A stretch of DNA of 35,897 bases from Gammaproteobacteria bacterium (GCA_030589945.1 JAUUZN010000021.1:1-35897), one strand, 5' to 3'; positions 8,454-18,845 are shown, counted from the stretch's first letter. Numbers and translations are program-made. The notes: a model not told the origin generated them from the sequence alone.

Positions 8454-11375
8454 ATGAGTATTGTAATCGGCCAGCGTTGGGTCAGCCATACAGAGTCCAA
8501 TCTGGGCTTAGGCATCATCACCGATGTATCCGGTCGTATTATCACCGTCAGCTTTCCTGCCATCGCTGAAACTCGCAACTATGCAACGGACAATGCACCA
8601 CTCAGTCGCATTCGGTATGCAGTAGGCGATGAAATTTCCAATTTGGATGAAGAAGAATTCACCATCATCGAGGTGCTCGAAGATAAAGGTCTCATTGGTT
8701 ATTTGTGCACCGATGCAGAGGGTCAGGAAGTACTTGTTCCAGAACTCGACCTCAATTGTTTCGTGCAACTTTCAACTCCAAGACAACGACTACTAAGTGG
8801 TCAGTTTGGTGGCAACAGTGAATACCGCCTACGTATTGAAACCTTTAATCACCTAAACCGTTTGCAGTCTTCCACTGTCAGTGGTCTGCAGGGTGCTCGC
8901 GCGGAACTACTTCCCCATCAGATTTACATTGCCAATGAAGTGGCCAAAAGACATGCTCCTCGTGTGTTACTTGCCGATGAAGTGGGTCTGGGTAAAACCA
9001 TTGAGGCGGGTCTCATTATTCATCAGCAGATCCACAGGGGCCAGGCCGAGCGAATTTTGATATTAGTACCAGAGAGTCTGTTACATCAATGGTTGGTTGA
9101 AATGCTTCGTCGCTTTAACTTACCCTTCTCACTGTTTGATGAAGAACGATTGATGGCTTTAGCAGAATCGGAGCTCTCATCACATTTTGATGATGAACCT
9201 GAGTTGAGTGATTCAGTTGATGCAGAAAATCCCTTTGAAACGGAGCAATGGATCTTATCAAGTTTCAATTTAATGACTGAGAATCAGGCTTATCAGCAAC
9301 AACTGTTAGACGCACATTGGGATCTTGTGATTGTCGATGAAGCCCATCATTTGCACTGGAGTGAACAACAAAGTAGTCCTGAATATGATTTTGTTGAAAA
9401 ATTAGCGCAAAAATGTGACGGTATTTTATTACTTACCGCTACGCCCGAACAGGTGGGAGTTGCCAGTCATTTTGCACGCCTACGATTGTTAGATCCCGAT
9501 CGATTTCATAATTTGCAGTCCTTCACTGATGAAGAGCAAGGCTTTAAGCAACTCAATGATGCGGTAAAAGCCATTCAATCTATTATTTCTAATCTAGAAA
9601 ATGAAGACCAACAAAGTGCTTCTAATGCACACATCGAAGCGAATGAAATTGCTGAGATTAAAGCCAATCTACCGGTTAATTTACAGCAGGTGTTTGATGA
9701 GGGGAATGCTAATATTAATCAACTAAATCAGTTGATTAGTCGACTTCTTGATCAACATGGTACAGGTCGAGTACTGTTTAGAAACACACGTTCTGCAGTT
9801 AAGGGATTTCCAGAACGAGAACTTCATCCTTATCCGTTAGCCTTGCCGGAAATCTATCGGCCATACAGTTCCCTGCTTCATCCTGAAACGGAACTCTCAG
9901 AGCAAGAGTTTATTGAAAATGATCCTCGGATTCTGTGGCTACAGCAATTATTAAAAACCCTTAAAAATAAAAAAGTGTTGGTCATCTGCCATCATTCAAA
10001 AACAGCACAGGCGGTGGACAAATATTTAAACCTTAAGGCTGGAATTCGCTGTACTTCCTTTTATCCTGGATTGAGTATTATTGAACGCGACCGCGCTGCG
10101 GCTTACTTTGCTGAAGAAGAAGCTGGGGCACAGGTTTTAGTCTGCTCTGAAATTGGTAGTGAGGGACGTAATTTCCAGTTTGCTCACCATCTAGTACTGT
10201 TTGATTTACCAGCCAATCCAGATTTAATTGAACAACGCATCGGTCGATTAGACCGTATTGGCCAGCAACAGACCATTAAAATTCATGTCCCTTATCTTCA
10301 AGAGAGTGCACAAGAAGTGATGTTTCGTTGGTTCCATGAAGGACTCAATATCTTCCAACTCAGTTGTAGCGCCGGTTTTGCTATTTATGAAAAATTTGCT
10401 GAACAACTCAATGCTGTCATTACTGAGATAGAGGTTACTAATACTGTTAACACTACAAAATTTGATACTCTTTTAGCTGAGACGGCAATCTACACCGCTC
10501 ATATTATGCAGCAGTTGCAACAGGGCCGTGATCGATTACTCGAGCTCAATTCATGTAAACCGAAAATCGCAAAGGAGTTGATTGAATCTATTGAATCGGA
10601 AGAACTGCTTGGACCATTGACCGAGTACATGACCAGAGTGTTCGATGAGTTTGGTGTTGATCACGATTATCATTCAACCCATAGTTTAGTCATTAAACCC
10701 ACTGAACATATGCTCAGCGATTATTTTCCAGGTCTTCATGAAGAAGGAAATACCATCACCTTCGACCGCAGCAAAGCACTGTTGCGTGAAGACATGGAGT
10801 TTATGAGTTGGGAACATCCCATGGTTGTGGAAGTGATGGATTCGATTACCAGTACTGATATTGGTAATGCAGCCGTTGCAACAATTTCCATTAAAGGTCT
10901 CAAACCTGGCACCTTGTTACTTGAGAGCTGCTTCACTGTTGAAAAAATGGCGCCTAATGACTTGCAGCTTCACCGCTATTTACCGATTCAGCCTACACGC
11001 CTATTGTTTGACATCAGTGGAAAAGAGCTCACTAAGATCGTTAGTCATACGGCACTCAATAAGATGGCAGGGAAATTAAAATTACGGATTGCTCGACCCG
11101 TTGTAGAGCAGGTAAGAAATGAAATTGATAAGATGATCAGTTTCTCACAAAAAGCCGCTGAGAAGTTGCTTCCTGAAATGATCAACAGCGCAAATATCAA
11201 AATGCAGCAGGATCTCGGTGAAGAGCTACAAAGACTCAAATCATTAAAGGCCATAAACCCTAATATACGAGACCTCGAGATCAAGTTTTTAGAGCATCAA
11301 ATATCTGAATCCTCTGAGTATATTAATCGAGCAAAATTACAAATGCAGGCCATCCGTTTAATCATCAATAATTAA
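8454..11375 (+). CDS. rapA: RNA polymerase-associated ATPase RapA (SWI2/SNF2)
   Basis: 973 aa. ADEVGLGKTIEAGLIIHQ (Walker A), VIVDEAHHLHW (DEAH), LLLTATPEQVG, QIGRLDRIGQ-type helicase C motif (LIEQRIGRLDRIGQQQTIKIHVPY). N-terminal IGQRWVSHTESNLGLGIITDVSGR is typical of RapA. Confidence 0.97.
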   Translation: MSIVIGQRWVSHTESNLGLGIITDVSGRIITVSFPAIAETRNYATDNAPLSRIRYAVGDEISNLDEEEFTIIEVLEDKGLIGYLCTDAEGQEVLVPELDLNCFVQLSTPRQRLLSGQFGGNSEYRLRIETFNHLNRLQSSTVSGLQGARAELLPHQIYIANEVAKRHAPRVLLADEVGLGKTIEAGLIIHQQIHRGQAERILILVPESLLHQWLVEMLRRFNLPFSLFDEERLMALAESELSSHFDDEPELSDSVDAENPFETEQWILSSFNLMTENQAYQQQLLDAHWDLVIVDEAHHLHWSEQQSSPEYDFVEKLAQKCDGILLLTATPEQVGVASHFARLRLLDPDRFHNLQSFTDEEQGFKQLNDAVKAIQSIISNLENEDQQSASNAHIEANEIAEIKANLPVNLQQVFDEGNANINQLNQLISRLLDQHGTGRVLFRNTRSAVKGFPERELHPYPLALPEIYRPYSSLLHPETELSEQEFIENDPRILWLQQLLKTLKNKKVLVICHHSKTAQAVDKYLNLKAGIRCTSFYPGLSIIERDRAAAYFAEEEAGAQVLVCSEIGSEGRNFQFAHHLVLFDLPANPDLIEQRIGRLDRIGQQQTIKIHVPYLQESAQEVMFRWFHEGLNIFQLSCSAGFAIYEKFAEQLNAVITEIEVTNTVNTTKFDTLLAETAIYTAHIMQQLQQGRDRLLELNSCKPKIAKELIESIESEELLGPLTEYMTRVFDEFGVDHDYHSTHSLVIKPTEHMLSDYFPGLHEEGNTITFDRSKALLREDMEFMSWEHPMVVEVMDSITSTDIGNAAVATISIKGLKPGTLLLESCFTVEKMAPNDLQLHRYLPIQPTRLLFDISGKELTKIVSHTALNKMAGKLKLRIARPVVEQVRNEIDKMISFSQKAAEKLLPEMINSANIKMQQDLGEELQRLKSLKAINPNIRDLEIKFLEHQISESSEYINRAKLQMQAIRLIINN

Positions 11376-11455
11376 TTAGGTAAGTTATTGTTATTAATGA
11401 ATTTAATGTCCGATTTCTCACTCTATATTAGAATAGCCGCATTAAAATTTTAAAT

Positions 11456-11474
11456 TTGCATAAAATTTATGCAA
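11456..11474. promoter_or_regulatory. Perfect 9-bp inverted repeat TTGCATAAA-A-TTTATGCAA upstream of fusA2-like gene
   Basis: Read directly from the rapA-fusA intergenic region. Confidence 0.6.
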
Positions 11475-11586
11475 TTCCACAGTAACGCTTTGACTCAAAC
11501 TAGTGTATGATGCGCGCCTATTAATAGATACGCCCTTTTAACCCATGAATATTTGATTCAATTTAATTAATTTAAAGAGTACTAAA

Positions 11587-13671
11587 ATGGTCGATTTAAC
11601 AACGTACAGAAATATTGGTATTTTCGCACACGTAGACGCTGGTAAAACAACAACTACAGAGCGGATCCTTAAGCTAACTGGTAAAATTCACAAGACGGGT
11701 GAAGTTCATGATGGTGATGCAACCACAGACTTCATGGAGCAAGAGCAAGAACGTGGAATCACGATCCAATCTGCTGCTACTACCTGTGAATGGGATGGGC
11801 ATCGATTCAATATCATCGACACACCCGGACACGTTGACTTTACTGTTGAAGTATATCGTTCATTAAAAGTACTTGATGGCGGCGTTGGCGTATTTTGTGC
11901 TTCTGGTGGTGTTGAACCACAGTCAGAAACTAACTGGCGTTATGCCAATGAATCAAAAGTTGCACGAGTTATCTTTGTAAACAAGATGGATCGAATTGGT
12001 GCTGACTTTATGCGCGTTGTTAGTCAAATCGAAGACGTATTGGCTGCAAATCCATTAGTGATGAACCTCCCTATTGGTGCTGAAGATGATTTTGTTGGTG
12101 TTGTCGATCTATTAACGCGTAAAGCATACGTTTGGGATGATTCTGGTGAACCGGAAAACTTTACCGTAGAAGACGTGCCTGCTGACATGGTTGATGACGT
12201 AGAAATGTGGCGCGATAAGCTTATCGAAACAGCCGTTGAGCAAGATGACGACATGATGGAAATGTATCTTGAAGGTGAAGAGCCTACTTTAGACGATATT
12301 AAACGTTGTATTCGTCTTGGTACCATTAAACTCGATTTCTTCCCAACTCTTTGTGGTTCTGCATTCAAGAACAAGGGCGTACAGCCAGTGATGGACGCAG
12401 TTGTTGATTATCTTCCGAACCCAGTTGAAGTTAATCCTCAACCATTAACTGACGAAGACGGTGAAGAAACTGGAGAATTCGCAATCGTAGATCCTGAAGG
12501 ACCTCTACGTGCACTTGCATTTAAGATCATGGATGACCGTTTTGGTGCCCTAACATTTATCAGAATTTACTCAGGTAAAATGTCAAAAGGCATGTCTATC
12601 CTCAATTCGTACACGGGTAAAACAGAACGAATTGGTCGTATGGTTGAGATGCACGCTGATTCTCGTGAAGAGATTAACGATGCACAGGCTGGCGATATCA
12701 TTGCTGTTGTAGGCATGAAGAACGTACAGACTGGACACACACTTTGTGACCCTAACTCACCAGCGATTTTAGAGCCTATGGTATTCCCAGAACCTGTAAT
12801 CTCAATTGCTGTATCACCTAAAGATAAAGGTTCGGTTGAGAAGATGGGTATAGCAATTGGTAAGATGATTGCTGAAGATCCTTCTTTCAAGGTTGAAACC
12901 GATGAAGATTCTGGTGAAACCATCATTAAAGGAATGGGTGAATTACACCTCGACATTAAGGTTGATATCCTAAAAAGAACTTACGGTGTTGATCTTGAAG
13001 TGGGCAAGCCTCAGGTAGCTTACAGAGAAACAATCACTCAAAAAGTTGATGATAGCTACACTCATAAGAAACAGTCAGGTGGTTCTGGTCAGTTTGGTAA
13101 GATTGATTATACCATTGAACCTTCTGAGCAAAATGAAGGCTATGTATTTGAGTCTAAAGTTGTCGGTGGTAACGTACCGAAAGAATTCTTCCCAGCCATT
13201 GAGAAAGGTTTCAAAGTGATGTTGGCTGAAGGTGTTCTTGCTGGATACCCAGTACTCGACGTCAAACTTACTCTAACTGATGGAGCTTTCCACGCGGTTG
13301 ACTCCTCAGCAATTGCTTTCGAACTTGCAGCTAAAGGTGCTTATCGTCAATCAATGACTAAAGCAGGACCTCAGATCCTTGAGCCAGTGATGAATGTTGA
13401 CGTATTTACTCCCGATGACCATGTTGGTGATGTTATTGGTGATTTAAACAGACGCCGTGGAATGATCAAGTCTCAAGAAGCTGGCGCGACTGGTGTACGA
13501 ATTAAAGCTGACGTCCCTCTATCTGAGATGTTTGGCTACATTGGATCGTTGAGAACAATGACCTCAGGTCGTGGTCAATTCTCAATGGAATTTGCACATT
13601 ACAGCCCCTGTCCTAATAGCGTTTCTGAAGAAGTAATCGCTGAAGCTAAGGCTCGTAAAGCAGCTAAATAA
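11587..13671 (+). CDS. fusA: Translation elongation factor G, FusA2-like paralogue
   Basis: [68 protein letters not shown]. Sequence style resembles the Vibrio/Shewanella second EF-G, and the gene is not next to rpsL/rpsG/tuf. Confidence 0.95.
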   Translation: MVDLTTYRNIGIFAHVDAGKTTTTERILKLTGKIHKTGEVHDGDATTDFMEQEQERGITIQSAATTCEWDGHRFNIIDTPGHVDFTVEVYRSLKVLDGGVGVFCASGGVEPQSETNWRYANESKVARVIFVNKMDRIGADFMRVVSQIEDVLAANPLVMNLPIGAEDDFVGVVDLLTRKAYVWDDSGEPENFTVEDVPADMVDDVEMWRDKLIETAVEQDDDMMEMYLEGEEPTLDDIKRCIRLGTIKLDFFPTLCGSAFKNKGVQPVMDAVVDYLPNPVEVNPQPLTDEDGEETGEFAIVDPEGPLRALAFKIMDDRFGALTFIRIYSGKMSKGMSILNSYTGKTERIGRMVEMHADSREEINDAQAGDIIAVVGMKNVQTGHTLCDPNSPAILEPMVFPEPVISIAVSPKDKGSVEKMGIAIGKMIAEDPSFKVETDEDSGETIIKGMGELHLDIKVDILKRTYGVDLEVGKPQVAYRETITQKVDDSYTHKKQSGGSGQFGKIDYTIEPSEQNEGYVFESKVVGGNVPKEFFPAIEKGFKVMLAEGVLAGYPVLDVKLTLTDGAFHAVDSSAIAFELAAKGAYRQSMTKAGPQILEPVMNVDVFTPDDHVGDVIGDLNRRRGMIKSQEAGATGVRIKADVPLSEMFGYIGSLRTMTSGRGQFSMEFAHYSPCPNSVSEEVIAEAKARKAAK

Positions 13672-13683
13672 TTTAGCTAGATC

Positions 13684-13721
13684 CATCAAAACGGGTACAT
13701 CAAATGTGCCCTTGTTTGATG
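13684..13721 (+). other. Strong RNA hairpin immediately downstream of fusA
   Basis: CATCAAAACGGGTACAT-CAA-ATGTGCCCTTGTTTGATG folds into a long stem; no T-tract directly after it. Confidence 0.7.
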
Positions 13722-13727
13722 AAGGAT

Positions 13728-13784
13728 AAAAAGCAGGTTTACAAATTGTTCCGCGAGGAGTTATTTGTAGCTTGCTTTTTTTTT
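13728..13784 (+). terminator. Rho-independent terminator downstream of fusA
   Basis: AAAAAGCA...ACAAAT / ATTTGT...TGCTTTTTTTTT: stem followed by a run of T. Confidence 0.75.
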
Positions 13785-13832
13785 GCGTTCAATGATAACG
13801 TTTGGTCATGACAAGAAGAACTGAGCTAGATT

Positions 13833-13991
13833 GTGACTAAAAATAAACCTCATCAAAATAGTTCCCATAAAACTGTTGCTAATAGAAATAACAACAAGGG
13901 TAAAAAACTATGCATGCAATGCTTAATGATGAGACTGCTGGTTGTAGTATTCATTATCATCGCCCTCTTTCTCGTTTTATCAGCAAGTTAA
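13833..13991 (+). CDS. Putative small membrane protein (52 aa, GTG start) with CxxC motif and one C-terminal TM helix
   Basis: Translated by hand: (V/M)TKNKPHQNSSHKTVANRNNNKGKKLCMQCLMMRLLVVVFIIIALFLVLSAS*. Not in the supplied ORF track (below the apparent length cut-off). Ends 7 nt before the rhombosortase ATG. SD is weak. Confidence 0.5.
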   Translation: MTKNKPHQNSSHKTVANRNNNKGKKLCMQCLMMRLLVVVFIIIALFLVLSAS

Positions 13992-13998
13992 TCAGCTC

Positions 13999-14598
13999 AT
14001 GAAACTCCTTCTCTCTAAAATCATCGAGCAGAAATCCTTAGGTTTTTTTCTCGCCATGGCACTGTTAATTACTGTTTTATGGATTCTGGGCGATGGTACA
14101 CTCGATCAACTGATGTATCATCGAGTGGCCATTGAAAACGGGCAGCTTTGGCGGATTCTGACCGGGCATTTAGTGCACAGTAATCTTTGGCATTTGCTGC
14201 TTAACCTTGCAAGCCTGACGATGATTGGATTGCTATTTTCCCAGCATTTATCCATCAAACTTTGGTCAGCCGTATTTGCACTCTCAGGACTATTGATCAG
14301 CGCCTGTTATTATTTCATCCTTCCAGAATATCAACATTATGTTGGACTCAGCGCTATTTTATACGCGGTCATCATCATAGGTGCACTACTAGATTTGAAA
14401 GAACAAATGTTGATAGCCAGCCTGGTACTTTTGGTAGTGACCGGCCGCGTTATCTGGCAACAGTTTTACGGAAGCGTTGAATCACTCGCTGAGCTCATTG
14501 GTGATCGGGTTGCCATTGAGTCACATCTCTTTGGGATCGTGACTGGTTATGTCATAGGGTTATTGTTGCTCTGGCGGCAACGGACTGTTTCCAGTTAA
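13999..14598 (+). CDS. rrtA: Rhombosortase-like rhomboid-family intramembrane serine protease
   Basis: 199 aa multi-TM protein. GHLVHSNLWHLLLNLASL, catalytic-Ser-type YVGLSAILYAV and late His in VAIESHLFGIVTGYVIGL resemble rhombosortases rather than GlpG. Confidence 0.75.
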   Translation: MKLLLSKIIEQKSLGFFLAMALLITVLWILGDGTLDQLMYHRVAIENGQLWRILTGHLVHSNLWHLLLNLASLTMIGLLFSQHLSIKLWSAVFALSGLLISACYYFILPEYQHYVGLSAILYAVIIIGALLDLKEQMLIASLVLLVVTGRVIWQQFYGSVESLAELIGDRVAIESHLFGIVTGYVIGLLLLWRQRTVSS

Positions 14599-15293
14599 AG
14601 GTCATCTAGACTTGTGTGGCGAACATCCTTTCCTTTCACCAGATAGACTATGTATTCACAAATATTTTTTGAATGATCACCAATTCGTTCCAAGGCTCTT
14701 GCACACCAAGAAACACGCAAAGCATGTTTGATCTCTCGGGGGTCTTCCATCATCTTAACCAGCAATAAACGTGAAATATTGTCGAATTCTTCATTGATAT
14801 AAATATCTGACTTAATAATGCTTAGTGCTTCGTCAACATCCATTCTTGCATAGGCATCTAAGGAGCGTCTTAACATTTTTTTAACGCTTTCCCCTAAGTT
14901 TCTAAGCTCCATAAATTGTCTGCCATCATTACTTTCCTGATGAACTTTCATTGCATTATCACCTAACTTTTCAGCCTCATCACCAATACGTTCAAGATCG
15001 GTGATGGTTTTAATAATACTCACCATTAGCCTTAAATCACTGGCAGCCGGCTGTCGTCGGGCAAGTATTTCAGTGCACTTTTCATCAATTTCAACTTCCA
15101 TGAGATTAACTTGAGTATCACGCTCGACCACCATTTTTCCTAAGTTAGCATCGCCTTCAAGTAAAGCAATTAAACCATCGGTGACCTGTTGCTCTACGAT
15201 ACCACCCATCTTAAGTACCTGATTACGCACATCTTCAAGCTCTTGATTAAATTTCTTTGAAATATGCTGGGTTAAATTTAAATCGTTATCCAT
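14595..15293 (-). CDS. phoU: Phosphate signalling protein PhoU
   Basis: 232 aa helical protein (FNQELEDVRNQVLKMGGIVEQQV, DLERIGDEAEKLGDNA, LERIGDHSKNICEYIVYLVKGKDVRH), last gene of the pst locus. Confidence 0.97.
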   Translation of the reverse strand: MDNDLNLTQHISKKFNQELEDVRNQVLKMGGIVEQQVTDGLIALLEGDANLGKMVVERDTQVNLMEVEIDEKCTEILARRQPAASDLRLMVSIIKTITDLERIGDEAEKLGDNAMKVHQESNDGRQFMELRNLGESVKKMLRRSLDAYARMDVDEALSIIKSDIYINEEFDNISRLLLVKMMEDPREIKHALRVSWCARALERIGDHSKNICEYIVYLVKGKDVRHTSLDDL

Positions 15294-15309
15294 TATCTAT
15301 TCCTCTAAT

Positions 15310-16146
15310 CTAACCAAATCGGCCGGTGATGTAATTTTCTGTTAATTTATGTTGTGGGTTGGTAAATATTTGCGTAGTGGGCCCCATTTCAACCAACTGA
15401 CCCATATGAAAATAGGCCGTTGTTTGCGATATTCTAGCAGCCTGTTGCATCGAATGAGTCACAATTGCAATGGTGAATTTTTCTTTAAGTTCATCAATGA
15501 GTTCCTCAATCACCGCTGTAGCGATAGGATCGAGTGCAGAAGCAGGCTCGTCCATCAATATAACTTCTGGACTCACTGCAATAGAGCGGGCGATACAAAG
15601 GCGCTGTTGCTGTCCACCCGATAAACCTGTTCCTGGGGAATCGAGTCGATCTTTGACTTCATTGAAAAGACCGGCCTTTTGTAAACTGGTGATCACAATT
15701 TCATCCAGCTCAGCCTTATTGGTTGCCAGACCATGAATCTTCGGCCCATAGGCAACATTTTCATAGATGGATTTTGGAAATGGATTGGGTTTCTGAAAGA
15801 CCATTCCCACACGCGCCCTTAACAGTACGGGATCCATCGATCTAGCATAAATGTCCTCATCATCCAGAGAAAACTCTCCCTCTATGCGACAGATAGGTAT
15901 TGTATCGTTCATTCTGTTAAGACAGCGCAAAAATGTCGATTTACCACAGCCTGAAGGTCCAATGAGTGCGGTTACCTGATGTCTTGCCAGGTCGAGACTA
16001 ATGTCTTTTATGGCCTGGTTGTCATCATAAAAGACATTAATATTTCGCATGGACATTTTTGCGTCATCAGAAAAGCAGTTTCCTACCGTTCCTAGAATCT
16101 CAGTATCCTTGGATCTCAAACTTTCTGAAGATGACTTATCTATCAT
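15310..16146 (-). CDS. pstB: Phosphate ABC transporter ATP-binding protein PstB
   Basis: [75 protein letters not shown]. Confidence 0.98.
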   Translation of the reverse strand: MIDKSSSESLRSKDTEILGTVGNCFSDDAKMSMRNINVFYDDNQAIKDISLDLARHQVTALIGPSGCGKSTFLRCLNRMNDTIPICRIEGEFSLDDEDIYARSMDPVLLRARVGMVFQKPNPFPKSIYENVAYGPKIHGLATNKAELDEIVITSLQKAGLFNEVKDRLDSPGTGLSGGQQQRLCIARSIAVSPEVILMDEPASALDPIATAVIEELIDELKEKFTIAIVTHSMQQAARISQTTAYFHMGQLVEMGPTTQIFTNPQHKLTENYITGRFG

Positions 16147-16152
16147 AATAAT

Positions 16153-17427
16153 TTACCTATTTTCGAATTTTTTTCGTAACAGTGCTGCGACTGTATTCAT
16201 AATAAAAAGGAAGCCCAACAACACTAAAATAGCTGCTGATGTCTTCGCTAAAAAAGCGCGTTCTGGACTATCTGCCCAAAGAAAAATTTGTACTGGCATT
16301 ACTGTTGATGCATCGGTTATTGAGCCAGGAACATCGACAATAAATGCAACCATCCCGATCATCAGTAAAGGCGCCGTTTCACCTAAGGCCTGAGCTAACC
16401 CTATAATTGTTCCAGTCAGAATACCTGGCATCGCCATGGGTAAAACATGACCAAATGCGGTCTGTACCTTTGAAGCACCTATGCCCATAGCAGCTTCTCG
16501 TATTGAGGGCGGAACTGCCTTTATTGAAGCTCGACTGGCAATAATAATGGTCGGTAAAGTCATCAGTGTTAACACGATACCTCCCACCAAAGGGGCTGAA
16601 CGTGGCAATCCGAATATATTGATAATGACCGCAAGACCCAGTAATCCGAAAATAATGGAGGGTACTGCGGCTAAATTATTAATATTAATTTCAATGATGT
16701 CAGTCCAGCGGTTACTCGGAGCAAATTCTTCCAAATATAATGCTGCTGCAACGCCGATGGGAAAGGATAAAATTAATGTCACCAACATGGTCAAAATAGT
16801 ACCGGTCATTGCACCTTTGATACCTGCCAATTCAGGTTCTCTAGAATCACCGTTGGTAAAAAAATCGATATTAAATCTATCTTCTATTCTGTCTTCGTCA
16901 ACCCATTGTTTAAGCCACGTTGCCTGTTGGCCATTTAACCTTAAACCGGCTTCTCCATTCACATCAAACTCTTTAAGATAGCTGTCGACATCATCATCAA
17001 GTCTTAACCAGTAAGTGCCCGACTGATTTAACAGACTCGGAGTTTCCATTAACAGATCACGCAGTGTGAATTCGGCGTTGGAGCTGATCATTTGGGTCAG
17101 TTTTCTTTTCTCTTTTCTCTTTTTTACCTGCGGAAACATTTCGTACAATGACTTTTTCAATACTTTACGATAATTAGCCTTTTTCAAGGTTTTAGCATCG
17201 ATTGTTTCAGTACCTAACCAATCACTGTTGAAATTGACATCAACCGCAACCCAATGTTGATGAAATGCAGGGATAGCCTTATAGGTGATGTCTGCAATTA
17301 GTACAAACACCAGAAAAAATCCAAAGCCCACTGAAAGACGACCTAACCACTTGAATCGGACTTCTTTCTTATGGCGACCTTTTAAATTGGCCGAAACGAT
17401 CTGGGTTATATTTTTTGAATCAATCAT
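16153..17427 (-). CDS. pstA: Phosphate ABC transporter permease PstA; likely start at MIDSKN
   Basis: C-terminal permease domain (LYLEEFAPSNRWTDIIEININNLAAVPSIIFGLLGLA, GETAPLLMIGM). The ORF track starts at 17469; the Met at 17427 gives a short overlap with pstC. Confidence 0.95.
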   Translation of the reverse strand: MIDSKNITQIVSANLKGRHKKEVRFKWLGRLSVGFGFFLVFVLIADITYKAIPAFHQHWVAVDVNFNSDWLGTETIDAKTLKKANYRKVLKKSLYEMFPQVKKRKEKRKLTQMISSNAEFTLRDLLMETPSLLNQSGTYWLRLDDDVDSYLKEFDVNGEAGLRLNGQQATWLKQWVDEDRIEDRFNIDFFTNGDSREPELAGIKGAMTGTILTMLVTLILSFPIGVAAALYLEEFAPSNRWTDIIEININNLAAVPSIIFGLLGLAVIINIFGLPRSAPLVGGIVLTLMTLPTIIIASRASIKAVPPSIREAAMGIGASKVQTAFGHVLPMAMPGILTGTIIGLAQALGETAPLLMIGMVAFIVDVPGSITDASTVMPVQIFLWADSPERAFLAKTSAAILVLLGFLFIMNTVAALLRKKFENR

Positions 17428-18820
17428 ATTGCTCTCGATATTTTCGAACGACTTTGAGCGCGACAACATTCAAAGCGAGTGTTGTTAAGAAAAGCATCAG
17501 TCCCAAGGCGAAAGCAGCCAACGTTTTTGGACTATCAAACTCCTGATCACCTGTTAGTAGTGTCACAATTTGTACGGTTACTGTGGTCACCGATTCAAGT
17601 GGATTAATGGTTAAATTGGCCGCCATGCCTGCAGCCATCACCACAATCATGGTCTCACCTATTGCACGAGAAACAGCCAGCAATACCGCACCCACAATTC
17701 CGGGTAATGCAGCGGGTAACAATACTTTTTTGATCGTTTCAGAAGGTGTTGCACCGAGTCCTAGTGAACCTTCCTTAAGCGATGCTGGAACAGCGCTAAT
17801 GGCATCTTCTGACAAAGAAGAGACAAAAGGAATGATCATAATACCCATGACTAAACCTGCGGCTAAAGCACTCTCTGAAGCAACGGTTAATCCTAACCAG
17901 CCACCGAAATCTCGTATCACCGGAGCCACCGTCAAGGCTGCAAAAAAGCCATAAACAACGGTCGGCACACCCGCTAATATTTCAAGCATGGGCTTAGCGA
18001 TTGCTCGCAAGCGAGTCGAGGCATACTGAGACAGGTAGATGGCAATCATTAGACCTACCGGTACCGACAAAAACATGGCTATTGCACTAATGAGTAACGT
18101 TCCAATAAAAAGAGGGACGGCACCAAATGCACCCGAGCCGCCTACCTGATCGGTGCGCATCGCAATTTGTGGACTCCACTCTGTACCAAATAAAAATTCC
18201 CAGGGAGGAACTGCACTAAAAAACTGAATGGATTCAAAAATGACTGAGATAATAATGCCAATGGTTGTTAGTAACGCTATTCCAGAACTCGTCCAGAGCA
18301 CGCCTATAATAATTTTTTCAATTCTCAGCCGTGAATGAAATTGAACGGTAAATTTACTGAGTATGAAAGCAACGCTGGATATGGCTATCAACACCACCAA
18401 AGCTGTTTTAATCCATGATACCGTTTGACTGATTTCTCTTAGGTAAAGTGCGGCATTAATTTTCACCAGCTCATCGGTGCTTCCAGAAATCAATATCGGT
18501 TTATCATTAAACGCCATCAGTTGGATGTTGTTTAAATATAAACCTAGCTCGGCATTATTAAGATCACTGACTGATTGGGGTAACTGCATCAGCAATAAAG
18601 ATTCTAAAAGCGATGATTCAATAAAAGCCCATACTAACAAAAAAATTAGCGATGGAATGCCACACCAGAAGGCTGTTAATAATCCAAATTGTTTGGGTAG
18701 AGACGTGAGTCTCTTAGTGTTCGCACGACCACCTGCAACCCGAACAGCTTTCTGAATGGCAAACCAATAGCTAAACAGTGCCAAAAAGGCAATAACGAAT
18801 ATTAATGTCGAAGAGTTCAT
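17420..18820 (-). CDS. pstC: Phosphate ABC transporter permease PstC
   Basis: 466 aa. GAVPLFIGTLLISAIAMFLSVPVGLMIAIYLSQYAS, KPMLEILAGVPTVVYGFFAAL, SRAIGETMIVVMAAG. Confidence 0.95.
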   Translation of the reverse strand: MNSSTLIFVIAFLALFSYWFAIQKAVRVAGGRANTKRLTSLPKQFGLLTAFWCGIPSLIFLLVWAFIESSLLESLLLMQLPQSVSDLNNAELGLYLNNIQLMAFNDKPILISGSTDELVKINAALYLREISQTVSWIKTALVVLIAISSVAFILSKFTVQFHSRLRIEKIIIGVLWTSSGIALLTTIGIIISVIFESIQFFSAVPPWEFLFGTEWSPQIAMRTDQVGGSGAFGAVPLFIGTLLISAIAMFLSVPVGLMIAIYLSQYASTRLRAIAKPMLEILAGVPTVVYGFFAALTVAPVIRDFGGWLGLTVASESALAAGLVMGIMIIPFVSSLSEDAISAVPASLKEGSLGLGATPSETIKKVLLPAALPGIVGAVLLAVSRAIGETMIVVMAAGMAANLTINPLESVTTVTVQIVTLLTGDQEFDSPKTLAAFALGLMLFLTTLALNVVALKVVRKYREQYD

Positions 18821-18845
18821 TAAAATTGTTCCAGTATCATTCTAC

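Noticed and set aside
11490-11512. TTGACT...TATGAT as a fusA promoter
   Set aside because: The spacer between the hexamers is only 10 bp, too short for a sigma70 promoter; the -10 alone could be real but is not supported.
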